The position numbers and the translations under genes are program-made. Below, piece after piece: positions 53,240 to 64,000 of a DNA stretch of 64,000 bases. The notes below the pieces were generated by a model. It was not told where the DNA came from. It was given only the letters and a program-made list of their open reading frames with translations, and ran no database searches. This DNA is from Lamellibrachia columna (taxonomy: Eukaryota > Annelida > Polychaeta > Sabellida > Siboglinidae): assembly GCA_963662155.1 (NCBI GenBank), contig OY759263.1:41326584-41390583 (forward strand), in the 5' to 3' direction. Position 1 is the first letter of the stretch; each line of letters begins with the position of its first letter.

Positions 53240-56200
53240 TATATAAGAATTTTTAAAAGTATGTTCAAGTAAATGTCCTAAAATATGATTATTGTGAACT
53301 TCATGTTCTGCCTTGTCATACAAAAGTGCCATTGCTGTGTATTGCTGATTGCCATGTTGCCGCGTGTAGATATGGATGGGATATACAGAGTATATGGTTA
53401 ATGAACTTCTATTAGATGTAGTTATGTGGACTCACTTCCTCTGTTTTCCAGTGTTTGCGATGTATACAGATTTAGTAGCTACTGCTATAGTTCTAACATG
53501 TTGGCTAGTGACCGGGATTAGTAGATTCTTTATGCTGTTAACACATTATGCAATCAGTAGATGGTATTGATTTCCATAGATGCCCGTGTTTCCGTAATTA
53601 CTCTTGTGCATGCATTGTGGTGGTGTGTTTAAGTGGCCATTCATTATATTAAAAGAGTAACTATGTAGGATAGATGCCATTCATAAGGTAATTGGATATA
53701 TTTATACAAGTTACAATCTGGTGATGATATTTTGAGCTGCTTAACAGAACTGCAAATGGGCTGCTTAAGTAATGTAGTGATTTATAGATGCACCATGGGC
53801 GTGTTTTGTACTTGAACTACACAGCTGTGTGCTTTATAGATTCCTAACTATGCAACTGGGCAACACAGATATTCAGCAGTACAATTATCATGCAGTGTTG
53901 CACATCTAGCTTCAGCTGTGTATGGCATAACATTGCACACTGACTTAAAACCAAATTATATTCATTATAAAAAACCTCCAAATTAGATATTGTGTTGCAA
54001 TTACACACGTTATTTGAGCAATCAATGTATTTGTTAAATTTATGCAAACTATGCTGCGTTGTGGGAATCCCAGGGTGAATTACTTTAGGTTATACCTAAG
54101 AATGCGTCATTTCTGATGTCACTTACTTTTCTATTTTGTTGAAATGTAACTGATTTGTCATCATTACCTGCAGTGAAACTTGTGTACAATGGATGTCTTT
54201 GGGACTTGGAAATGTGTCCTGCATTCACATGGGCCATACATATATAGTTAAATAAGACCCTAAACTTATATCAGTGTCAATAGGAGTCCCTAAACAGTGA
54301 TCCACTGTTATCAGCTGTCCAGTAATGCAGTTGTCATACACTTAAGTTGAATAAAGCTCACACTCATACATAAGTTTACTAATTACATAAGTCACACAGC
54401 ATCCTTTTTAGCTAAACACATAACAGGCATTCACTCATCACTACTTTAAGTTAGTTCAATCACCATCACACTATTCAGTCAGTTAGTCTACTACTATTAT
54501 CATCTCAGAATCTAAGACAAGTTATCAGAACAGTGATTTCCATTCTATGTGACAATGAAATGTTGTGAATTTTTATTTCCTGCCCATTAAGTTTGTGTGG
54601 AACTGGTTAATGTACTGTTGATTGTCTCACTGGCTTCTGATGTGCCTTATTCTTGTAGCTAACTGTAGTGTAAGTGCCAGACTGAGCTTGTGTACTATTG
54701 TAGGACTACTGAACTTACTGTGCTGTTATATTCAGAAAAAAATGTTATATGTAGAACAAAACTTAACTAAATGTACCATTGTATAACTACATTGAACTCA
54801 AAGTTCTAGTGTAGAAGTGTATTAGAACTTGTCCTAATATGTAACTGCTTTAAATTACTGTACTGTTGTAGAACAACACTGAACTAACTGTACTCCTGTT
54901 GAACTACAAATGTGAAAGCTTTGAGTGCATAGTGTTTAAATGCAGCATTGGTACTAGAATTATTCTACAAGTGATTGTTTCTGATAAAAAAATATTACAA
55001 CCTATTTAAATACAAATGTAATGCATACTAAAATGTATGTATTCAGACATATAAATTTTTCCATCCAAGTTGACAACCGCAAAAGGTTATTCAAATGTAA
55101 TGACTTCTAGACGCCATGGTGGTAATATATGAAAATGCATTGTTGATCAGGGTGTTTATATTTTATACTTTGGAAATATAGAAAAAATATAATTATTTTT
55201 CTTTTGTATTACCAATTTTTTTCAGAAAGGCATTTTTGCATTTTGCCCCTGATTAATTAATGGGGTTGAATTTTTAGACCTGACTTCACACAAAATATAA
55301 TAATGAGTGGTTAATATCTTCCCAGATTATGTTCCTATACTAAGTGGTGTTGACATCTTTGTAAAAGTATCACATCAGAGCCTGTCCGTACACGCACGCA
55401 CGCACGCACGCACATATATATACATAACAGCACCACCACAGCATAAATAAAAAGTTGTCCATTTCTACATAATACGATGTTTGGTTGGCCATGGGTTTAT
55501 TAGTTGCGTTCTTCCGATGATTGCAAAATAAGTTGCAAATCATGTTTTATATCTGCTTACGTTTTGTTTGATACTAAAATAAACCCAATTAAAATTTGTT
55601 TACCTTGTTTTTCTTTGTTAGGGAAAGACAACAGCTATTTTTCGTTGGTGATAATTATGACTGGTATTTACCATATCATTAGCATCCTTTATTTCACGCA
55701 TGGGTACAGTTATGCGCATGACAGTGGTAACAGTGGTCATGGTATTTCCTGGGTGGGGCAGTAACTTAATTGTACGTCTGTTCTGTTGCTGAAAAGGTAG
55801 GTTCTTATAGTAGTACTCGCTAATGATAAACAACATAAACTCGGTAAGGAAACATGTAAAAACAATTTTCACACAGCTGACGGTTGTGATAGCGATTATG
55901 ATAAAACAATATCCGAAATAAAGCAGGTTGAAGAACGTTGTATGCCACACATTGCTGAGAGAGGTGTCGCTACACTGCAGAGAACAAGGTGTCCTCATAT
56001 TGCGAAGAGAATGAGGTTTCCTTATATTGCAGAGATACTAAGAAATCCTCATATTATTGTGGAGTTAATGAGGTGTCCTTACATTGTGGAGAGATTAAGG
56101 TGACCTGATACTGTGGTTAGTCTGAAGGTTTTCCAAGTGAGGCTGGCATCGATTGTAGTCCTCGTTTTTTGGTTTCTGCTCCTTCCCTCACTGGTCCCAT

Positions 56201-58026
56201 TTCACTGCCATCTGTAACCGCTGTCTCCGCTCCCACATCCCTCGATCTCATTCTCAACTCCGCTCCCAATACCGATGAATTGTTTTTCACACCGTATGTG
56301 GTATCATTTTATTCAGGCATACATGGACACAGACTCGGCACGTGTCAGTGTACAAATGTTACTGCAATACATAATTATGATAAAATAGCATTCATGAATT
56401 TATATTGCCGTTGATGTATGACGCTATAGGCCTAATCATTGTCAAATCGGCAGCTCGCAGTAATAAAATACATTAACTCTATAACAGGAATTTCAGATGC
56501 ATTGGGTTAATAGTAGCCTGATCCACTCATGTGACCGTTCCCTAATTATAAAATAAAAACATGAAGCAACACTACCACCCAGGCACAATGTTGTATGTGA
56601 AGAAGCCGCGTTACTAATCTACCAACACGTTCAGGACATACAATCGCATAACGTACCGTACCGTACCGTACCGTACCGTACCGTACCGTACCGTACCGTA
56701 CCGTACCGTACCGTAACACACATTCCCTGTGCTATTGGATATACAATAATTACTGGTGCCATATCGACGGATGTAACTAATGATCATAAAGATTTTTTCA
56801 TCGTGTCATGCAGAAAAACACAGTGTGGTGTATAAATCTATTTTGTGTGTTTTTCGCAGCTCGATACCCAGTTGACTCCCAGTGTATTTGTGTTTATAAT
56901 GAAATGGGGACACGCTCATGCAGGCCTTTCTCTGACTAAATACACCAACTACTTGGTAGGTTGGTAATGGGCAATCCAATCTTATTCATATCCAACAAGG
57001 ATTGCCGCTGTGCACACAATAATAGTGTCAATGTCTGCCACAAATTGTGCACAGCCTGGTACATTACTGATAAAGCTGATATGTATGACCAATTAGTAAA
57101 CAATACCAGATATGATTTAACATTAGTGATATTTTCTACTGTAGCTAGCAAACTGTCTTTGACAGTCTTTACCAAAAACCCTTGCTTCTCTTTCTCTTAT
57201 GCAAAGCAACAGCATACAAAAAGGGAAAAAATACCTATGTGCAGTATATTTGAGAGTATAAACAAAATTATATTATGTAAATGTGTTTTTGGTTACATGT
57301 ACATATTTTCCGTATAGTCTAACACAAATGCTGCAACTGTTTAAAGTGCTCAAAGGTAACCTCACAGTTTTCAAACTGATGCATTCAAAGACAAATGCGG
57401 ATACATATTACACAAAACTACTCTATACTTATGGGAAAACACAGACAACATAATAATTAAATCATTGCAGAGTCATGTACACAACATTTTGCTCAAAGCT
57501 GAAGCATGTAGAAACACCTGACAGGTACTCGATGACCAACGGTAATGCAAATACATTTACACACAACCTCGAGCGAATCAAATCAGATATGTTTGCATTC
57601 AATCTCATATCTACTCAAAGGAAAACAGGTATGGACAACGCCACAATGCGGAAATACAAGCTACATACACTATCACTGTTACTCAACGCAGAAACATTTA
57701 GAAATACACCACACAGTTATACTCACGTTGGCAATAAAGGTTATGCTGATGAATCGGCTACTGTTGATTATCCAATAATTTTTGTCATCATTGGTTGGAT
57801 AACACGTGCACAACCATTTCCACAGTCCGCATGTCATTCTCGGTGCGTGTATTCATTGTTTGACAAATGTAAATTTTTCACGCACAAAAAAAACTACTTT
57901 TATAACAATTTGTGTGCACTGCACCAATGACATAACTGTTAGAGATTAAGAATATGGTAGCATATTTGTCAGCATATCCTTCTTACCATCACCAGTATAC
58001 TCAGTGTGAGACACGTTCGTTCACTG
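53240..58026. other. Convergent intergenic region, no convincing gene
   Basis: This stretch lies between the E-Syt 3' end and the stop of the minus-strand EGF/Ly6 gene. It probably contains both 3'UTRs. It holds a short (CACG)n run near 55392-55412 and an (ACCGT)n run. Open frames such as 57475-57930 (151 codons) and 55618-55998 (126 codons) show no domain or splice support. Confidence 0.5.
56651..56715. repeat. (ACCGT)n pentanucleotide repeat, about 13 copies
   Basis: A clean run of CGTAC units. Each unit keeps its CpG, in contrast to the decayed CpGs of the E-Syt intron arrays. Confidence 0.97.
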
Positions 58027-58289
58027 TCACATGTTAATGAAGGCGATGCAAGCGAACAGCCCAACCAACGCGTATGATATTGTTACTGTCGAGCTGCCAC
58101 TAATACCAGTGATCTTGGAACCGTCGCCGTAGTTACAGTAATTTTCCCTGCAAGTGGAATAGCAGGTTTCACTCTGGGCTTTAACGTCTTTCAGACATTT
58201 GTTACCCCGGTTGACGGTGTCGCACATGCGCACGAATGACCAGATATCGCCACCTTTTGCTTGATTACTGTTCTTTGGTGTTGGAAGTT
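58027..58289 (-). CDS. Terminal exon: second half of Ly6 domain and GPI tail
   Basis: Reads QLPTPKNSNQAKGGDIWSF, then CDTVNRGNKC and ETCYSTCRENYCNYGDG with the final Ly6 Cys and the CN motif. The tail SGSSTVTISYALVGLFACIA is hydrophobic, ends FINM and then stops (58027-58029). Acceptor GTTTTGCAG on the minus strand; phase 1 at the start. Confidence 0.88.
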
Positions 58290-61200
58290 CTGCAAAACAA
58301 ACTACAACCCTTTACTTCGAATATAAATTCTTTGAATAATTCCGGCACTTTGGAATATTCAAATATTCGGATGATTTCCTATAATGAATATGAATATAAG
58401 TTCGCCAAAACATAATGATGATATTATCATCATTATGTTTTGGCGAACTTATCTTAGTTGATGCTACATTGTCGATATCAGTACCACATCATCTTCCTTT
58501 CACAAGATTAATGGAAATACACCAAAATGAAGAAATCGACAATTAATGAGTATTCCTACAAAGGAACAATGATGTCATCAACTGGGAAGCTGTATTAGCA
58601 AGTAGAATTAGTACACCAGAGGCACAGGAGGAATTAGAGATGTGGGTGAAACGGAAATGCCATATGGTTGGTAACTTAGAAAAAGGGTGTATGGCGGAAA
58701 TGAGCCAAGATACCATCTGGCATTTTAACAGTTTTCTGATGAAGTGCAACAACACATGACATAATAACACATTCTAAATCCCTGAAAGCTTTCCTTAAAT
58801 AATATGATATGTTAAGGCCACGAATTAGGCTAGACGGGCAGTTAGAACAGCAATGAGATAATTGTAGCGATGGCTGTCTAAGTTATCTCATATATCGAAG
58901 CATTTTACGAAAAACTTTTCTGCCACGACATCCAGAGCTGCAGAACATGGTACATGGAACTGGATTATAGTTCATAAGTCAAACTACGCAGAGTCAACAG
59001 TGCATCAATCAGCAGGCGGTGATTCTGAAATACAACTTACACCAATAAAGATGTATCCTCCCCGTTTTATCAGTCAGGTATAAAATGAGTTAGTTCAGTA
59101 TAAGTAATGACCAAACGAAACAGAAGGGAAGCTGAACGCCCTGAATACATCAATACAATGTGTGCAAAAGCGGTATCGGAAAAAAACATCCAAAGAAAAA
59201 TTAACAAATAGTCAAATTCTGTTAGAGAAGCACACAGGCCACCGACGAAGAAAGCCGTCAAACGTCGAAATGTCAGTGGAATCTCACTATACGGATTTCC
59301 GATGTAATTGTAAGGAACTACTTTGAAATCCCATTTCTGGCCTACACTGTTTGTTTAATCCATGAATATAAAGAATCGGACAGTTTGACCAAGTCCCAAC
59401 ATGTTTCTTATAGCGAGAGTCCACCATACTTCAAACAGAATTAATTCAGAAATTGTAGTAGTTTATAAAATATTGAATAAAGTTTCTTAGATGTGCTATG
59501 TTCGATCTGATGCAGATGTTGTTTTCCATTCTACTGGACATTTACTCTGGGTTGGGAAGTAGCTGTTGGAGTGAGTTGTACAAATAAACGTAATGTTCGT
59601 GGTGACTCCCAATGCAAAGCTGTTTAACGAACAGACAAAAACGCCACCCACCGTAACTCGAGGAATAAACTCAAAGCTCATTCATTCTACACATGCTCAT
59701 GCACATTCTCGGAGAGAATTAAGTAGAATAAATATCATGGTTAGAATATAATCGCGTGCATCAGTGGGTGCGTGCGTGTGTGTGTGCGTGTGAGACATGC
59801 ATGCATGTAGACAATAAGCTGTGAAGCCTACGTATGCATGAATGTACAACATAATCAGTCACATGGTCGGCCGTAAAGAAATGTTTGTTCACTTACGGTA
59901 GTCAATCCGTTTAATAGTTGTGCAGTAGCGGGGGTAAGAGCAAGGGGTGGCCTTCGTCCCGATCGTCACTTGCTCTGGGTCATAGACGCATTCCCGAGTG
60001 TTTGCAGTATCGGCCGACCACACGTATGAACACGTGTAACACATCACACCTTCTGTCGGACAGATACAATTTATATAAAATTATTGGTCTCTGGATAGGC
60101 TTGTCCCATGTAATTTGGAGCTTATTATTAAAAACGAATTACGTTATTATAAATGATGACTGCTCAAGTAGCTATCGCAGTATCGACAAAAGTCAAAACG
60201 AACACAAATGAAATGTTTATATTATTGTGTGCTTACTCAATGTTACACAATAGCTAATGCAAATGGTTTGCTGCGTCACTTGACAACGAAACATGTTTAT
60301 ATTATAGTGTGCTTACTCAATGTTACACAATAGCTAATGCAAATCGTTTGCTGCGTCACTTGACAACGAAACATATTTATATAAGTGTGGTTACTCAATG
60401 TTACACAATAGCTAATGTTGTTTTACCGGCTATATTTTCTATAAGAAATATTCGACGTGATGTGAGAGGCGTTTGAAGTACACAAAAGAGTTTCTTAAAT
60501 GATGAATTCGATAAAACAGCAGGCAACACTTGTGGTGTCGCCAGAAATGTTGTCATCTACATAACCGCCAACTGTCCCGTAGTGCCTTGTTGAATAATAT
60601 TCGTAAATATAATGTGAGTAAGACATTACCATTTATCCTCATCCTGAATTCTACACGTATTACACTTGCCTGCCTGCTTTATCGAGTCAGTATTAGGGGG
60701 GCGCCGTAGCTTAGGGTAGTGGGGCACAGTAGTGTAGGGTAGTGGGGCGTGGTAGCGTAGCAGTTAGAACGTCGGGCTCTCAATCGAGAGAACCCAGGTT
60801 CGAATCCTCTTGCTGCTGTTTCAAAGCTTTGGCAATTGCGCTCATTCCACATTGCCACAGTTCACTCAGCTGTATAACTGAGTAACTGGCTACATATATA
60901 TCTGAACGAATAATGTTCGCACAGTAATTGCAGCGTGGCTGAATGCTTCCCAGAGAAGTCGAGATGGCGTTGCTATGAACAGGTCTGCCTGGGGGTTAAG
61001 CTCTTTGAACAGTCCCAAGGACTGGATACCACGCGATCTGAGAACGTACCTTTTACCTGTTTAGTATCAACTCCGGTTGCGTATGTCTCATCGTGCACAT
61101 CACATAACTGAAGTTCATAGAGACTATGCCACCAAACCGCATATGTCTTACTATGATCGACCTAGAGTGTGTGTGCATGCGTGCATGCGTGTATCAACTA

Positions 61201-63189
61201 TCATTAGCATAAAGCCTTGAGCACTCTACTACGTCCCCGGGAGCAACACTTACTGACTTCGCATCTCCTTCCGGCGTAGCCGTCAAGGCAAAGGCACTTG
61301 TAAGCGTTCACCTTGTCCATGCATGTGGCATTGTTCTGGCATGGATTGCTGGCACACTCGTCAAAATCTGTAATTATTCAAAACCAGCATGTTATGGGTT
61401 GGGGTAATAATTTTAACACGGTACTACTGCTTTGAAAGTAGCATAGCATTTTGGCTAATCTGTGTATTAAACGTCATCAAGTATAACGTACATGGATAAC
61501 GTCCAATTCTAATAATGCTGTTAACACGTGATAGACAGGTTGTTTCTTTCACTTTTATGAAATACATTACTGCTGACGAATGTGCAGTTATGCGCAACTG
61601 AAATAGAACAGTCGGTTTAATATAAAAAATTCAAATCCTTGAAATAATTTACTTTAGTCGTTATATCTGGTAAGGCTCAAAATAGTGGATATCCAAAATG
61701 GTAAACACATACCATTTTCAATTAATGTTTGACCAAACAGTAAGTAATGTAAGAGTTTGTCTGGTGATTTCACAAAAACTACATACAAAAGTTGCACAAA
61801 CGAGCTAACATGTTGCAGGCTTGTTAACAAATGCATGTCAACGCATTGGAATGCAAATGCAAATGTTTCACCTGATGCAAACACAAATGCCGTTTTCCAG
61901 GAACGCATGCAAATGCAAATGTTTTGGGGTCGCATTCAAATGCAAATGTTTTGGTTACACATTTGCAAATGCATTTGAATTAATTTCAAATGATTTGGCT
62001 TTATATTAACATTTTGTTTTATTTGGAGAAAAACAACTTAATGTATACAAACGCATTATTAATTTATTTAATAAATACAGTAGTACATTATTGTGACCAC
62101 TAAGTGCCACTGCATACCAGTCCCACTACTTGAACATGTCTGTAGAGTCATTCACTGAGTCACACAGCTCCAGGCCTGCAGAGGTGGTGGAAATGGGAGG
62201 AATAGACAATTGACAGTTTACTGGGAACCATGTCAGGAAATAAAAGGCTAATCCTTCAGGTAGGCCAGAATGGAAGGGAATCTCAAGACAATAGACTGTC
62301 CACTGGTGGGGTCACTGGGAAGATAACCTGGTGGATAATTGCAGCTACCACTAATCACTCTCTCTGGCTGTAAATATTTAGGGCTGGCATTGCTAATGTT
62401 TACTCCCCCTAAAGAGCTGTCACCCTAACCCACCCCAACTGTGCCAACACAACACAAAGGAGTCATTGTTTGCATTGTTTCATTGAACAGGTAATCTCTG
62501 AAAACATCAACTTACAGACCAGTTGATCTTTTTAGGTTGTATAATTTAATAACAGCTCAACCATTGACCAGTTGACCATTCACCTACAGAGCATTTTTCA
62601 AAGTGCAAGTTGTGAAAGTTGATTCACTGGTCAGGCAATGATTTCATAATCTGCTGAGGATACTGCCCACTACAGAGCACTTTTTCAATGCCATGTTGTG
62701 AACTTGTGAAAGTGAATCTAACAATAATATTATTCAAAGAATTACGCATGCATTCGATCGAGCATTTGATTGTGAATTTGACAAATCAAATCAAATGGTT
62801 GTGGGTCGCATTCAAATGCAAATGTTTAAGGTACGAATGCAAATGCATTTACAATTTCATGGAGGCATTTTAATGCGCATTCAAATGCTCAACATTCAAA
62901 TGGGCATTCAAATGCATTTGCTTTGTTAACAAGCCTGGCATGTTGTAGTGGATTCTATGTAGGTTTTAAATTTCGCAAAAAACTAAATTTGAAATGAAGC
63001 AACAAATCGAATTGAGGAGGAACCTTTAGCATTGTTCTCCACAAACAACGCTGATCCATGACTACTCTTAGAAGCAACACTCACCAGTTTCACAGTTCTT
63101 GCCCATGAAGCCTTTCATACACTCGCATGTATATGGGCCATTATCATCATTGCATGTTGCACCGTTCTGACAAAGGTTATAGTAGCAAT
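58027..63189 (-). CDS. EGF-like / Ly6-uPAR GPI-anchored surface protein, 3' part of gene
   Basis: Four minus-strand exons (63189-63085, 61367-61254, 60052-59897, 58289-58027) join with phase-1 junctions throughout and GT-AG borders. They encode two EGF-like domains (six Cys each), then one Ly6/uPAR domain (CYTC near its start, ten Cys, ending in a C-N motif), then a Ser/Thr-rich spacer and a 15-20-residue hydrophobic tail ending at the stop. The tail without a basic end is typical of a GPI-anchor signal. The 5' end, with signal peptide and perhaps more EGF exons, lies beyond 64000. Ly6 domains are usually ligands or modulators of receptors and channels; the role here is unknown. I do not recognise a named orthologue. 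Confidence 0.85.
58396..58452. repeat. Near-perfect 57-bp palindrome (28-bp arms)
   Basis: Arms read AAGTTCGCCAAAACATAATG and inward GATGATA, pairing perfectly with the other half around a single central T. It lies in the last intron of the EGF/Ly6 gene, 107 bp before its terminal exon in transcription order. Confidence 0.95.
58453..59271. other. Intron of the EGF/Ly6 gene, nothing recognised
   Basis: No exon with Cys pattern or good splice borders was seen on the minus strand. Confidence 0.5.
59272..59425. mobile_element. Short Tc/pogo-like MITE candidate
   Basis: Left GTCAGTGGAATCTCACTATA and right TATAGCGAGAGTCCACC pair as imperfect inverted repeats about 150 bp apart. The pattern 'CAGTGGA-TCTC-CTATA' resembles ends of Tc1/mariner-pogo elements, but a TA duplication is not evident. 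Confidence 0.45.
59897..60052 (-). CDS. EGF/Ly6 gene exon: first half of Ly6 domain
   Basis: Reads KGVMCYTCSYVWSADTANTR, then ECVYDPEQVTIGTKATPC and YPRYCTTIKRIDY. CYTCS..W is a classic Ly6/uPAR start. 156 nt, phase 1 at both ends. Acceptor TCCGACAG and donor TACC|GTAAGT on the minus strand. Confidence 0.88.
60206..60425. repeat. ~80-bp tandem triplication
   Basis: Three copies of a unit containing TTACTCAATGTTACACAATA, then GCTAATGCAAAT and TTGCTGCGTCACTTGACAAC. The third is shortened. Confidence 0.88.
60733..61060 (+). mobile_element. tRNA-derived SINE
   Basis: The head shows a pol III A-box-like GTAGCGTAGCAGTTAGAACG and a perfect B box, GGTTCGAATCC (60798-60808). The tRNA-related part is followed by a non-tRNA body (CACTCAGCTGTATAACTGAG...CCACGCGATCTGAGAA) of a kind seen in animal SINEs. 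Just upstream, CGTAGCTTAGGGTAGTGGGG is repeated, a local duplication of the head. It does not look like a functional tRNA gene. The exact end is uncertain. Confidence 0.7.
61254..61367 (-). CDS. EGF/Ly6 gene exon: calcium-binding-type EGF domain
   Basis: Reads DFDECASNPCQNNATCMDKV, then NAYKCLCLDGYAGRRCEV. The D-x-D-E-C start and all six Cys are present; the Y/F-x-C-x-C pattern fits an EGF domain of calcium-binding type. 114 nt, a single-domain exon with phase 1 at both ends, as is usual for shuffled EGF modules. Donor GTCA|GTAAGT. Confidence 0.92.
61605..63035. mobile_element. MITE-like element, CCTCCTCAA family, copy C, interrupted by a hAT
   Basis: Landmarks of copies A and B are present: CAGTCGGTTTAATATAAAAA, GGTGATTTCACAAAAACTAC and CACAAACGAGCTAA on the left; TGTTGTAGTGGATTCT and AATTGAGGAGGAACCTTTA on the right. 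The left terminal repeat is missing or eroded. A hAT element (61816-62937) splits it. Confidence 0.65.
61816..62937. mobile_element. Non-autonomous hAT-like element nested in MITE copy C
   Basis: Perfect 16-bp ends CAGGCTTGTTAACAAA and TTTGTTAACAAGCCTG. Flanks ACATGTTG and GCATGTTG match at 7 of 8, and the uninterrupted site exists in MITE copy B (GCTAGAATGTTGTAGTGG), which confirms the insertion. The subterminal regions are full of GCATTTGAATGCAAATG-type motifs. 1,122 bp, no transposase. Confidence 0.9.
63085..63189 (-). CDS. EGF/Ly6 gene exon: EGF-like domain, first in window
   Basis: Reads (D)CYYNLCQNGATCNDDNGPYT, then CECMKGFMGKNCET, with six Cys in EGF spacing. 105 nt, phase 1 at both ends. 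Acceptor TGTTCCAG and donor ACTG|GTGAGT on the minus strand. The gene continues upstream, beyond the window's right edge. Confidence 0.92.
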
Positions 63190-63266
63190 CTGGAACATCA
63201 CACTGGCAGTTTGAAAAGTATTCGTTTGATGTCTATGTTACATTGAAATGTTTCCATTTACCAATA

Positions 63267-63267
<1 letters not shown>

Positions 63268-63357
<90 letters not shown>
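63268..63357. repeat. (AT)n microsatellite
   Basis: An AT run of about 90 bp, with one AC interruption near 63339, in the intron upstream of the first EGF exon seen. Confidence 0.97.
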
Positions 63358-63379
63358 TTATGCAATAACCAACACAAGT

Positions 63380-64000
63380 CTGATGTAGTAGAGAATTGAA
63401 ATGGGCCAAATAAATGACGTTTTTATTACAAAGTGGACTGCTTATCACGCAGCCACTTTGGGAAGAACATTAACAGGAATGTGAGCTCCTCAAAGCAAAC
63501 CAGACAGGAACTGAACACATGACACATGTACAGCCCCGTCCGGCAAGTTTCTCAGAGCCCACATTCCTACAAGCATGACGATAACATATATACATCAAGA
63601 AGTCGTCATGAATATGTAATGCAAAGAATACAGACATTCCACCACCAATACACAAATTTAATTACAAACAGGTGGGGCCATTTCGCCACAAGGTCACCCA
63701 CAAACATGTGACCACCCCACCACGACCTAACGCGTACAATATTTATGACAACTTTAAGCTTTTATTATTCGAACCACCTATGGAAGACATACAGTTAATA
63801 TTTAGCTATAATGACATATATTTCGGGAATTACTTGGGGTGGGGGGTTGGGGCCTCCCATATTGGAGGCCTGGTGGGATAAATTTGCTACTTTTACATGT
63901 CATTTAATAATTGCTTTTCTCGATGAGCTAGTTTGTATTGGTGATTATGCTATATCTCATCGATTTACATGTATGATATTTTTCTCGATGAACATGTTTG
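63380..64000. other. Right edge, intron of the EGF/Ly6 gene, nothing recognised
   Basis: No further EGF exon is visible on the minus strand. Overlapping open frames of about 60-70 codons have no domain. Confidence 0.5.

Noticed and set aside
57475..57930. 151-codon plus-strand ORF
   Set aside because: No recognisable domain, no promoter or splice context, overlapped by another open frame; likely chance or UTR.
60733..60810. Functional tRNA gene
   Set aside because: The A and B boxes are present but the acceptor and anticodon stems are poor and a SINE body follows.

Overview
The window is eukaryotic nuclear DNA, most likely from a marine bilaterian invertebrate. A lophotrochozoan such as a mollusc fits best, but this is an inference from gene structure and repeat content, and no species is claimed. 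Every intron called here has GT-AG borders. Less than 5% of the bases code for protein, and tandem arrays and transposons fill most of the rest.

Plus strand, 4250-52992: one complete gene of 21 exons for an extended synaptotagmin of the E-Syt2/3 type. The 21 exons sum to 2,457 coding nt (819 codons) with consistent splice phases from ATG to stop. The order is N-terminal membrane hairpin, SMP lipid-transfer domain, C2A, C2B, an acidic linker and C2C. A CpG-rich segment with a TGACGTCA site lies just upstream, and an AATAAA lies about 220 nt after the stop.

The E-Syt introns hold about 17 kb of minisatellites, each with its own unit (20-70 bp). Several arrays run directly into exons. The arrays before exons 2 and 21 (probably also exon 6) have units that contain a copy of the 3' splice site and the first bases of the exon, so each exon is preceded by tens of decoy acceptors. 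Variation within several arrays is mostly CG to TG or CA, the signature of germline CpG methylation.

Transposons in and around the gene: a full-length but broken CR1-like LINE (ORF1 with an SGNH/GDSL esterase, ORF2 with endonuclease and RT) at 40393-43931, nested inside an older antisense LINE. That older copy carries a near-perfect 348-bp-arm palindrome. There is also a 5'-truncated LINE copy at 32.9 kb, several non-autonomous hAT elements (most with recognisable 8-bp target duplications), and a dispersed MITE family with CCTCCTCAA ends. Two tandem arrays grew inside one MITE copy.

Minus strand, 63189 to 58027: the 3' part of a second gene whose 5' end lies outside the window. Four exons encode two EGF-like domains, then a ten-cysteine Ly6/uPAR (three-finger) domain and a C-terminal hydrophobic tail typical of a GPI-anchored surface protein. 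The two genes converge tail to tail. The 5 kb between them shows no convincing gene. A tRNA-derived SINE and a 57-bp near-perfect palindrome sit in the introns of this second gene.
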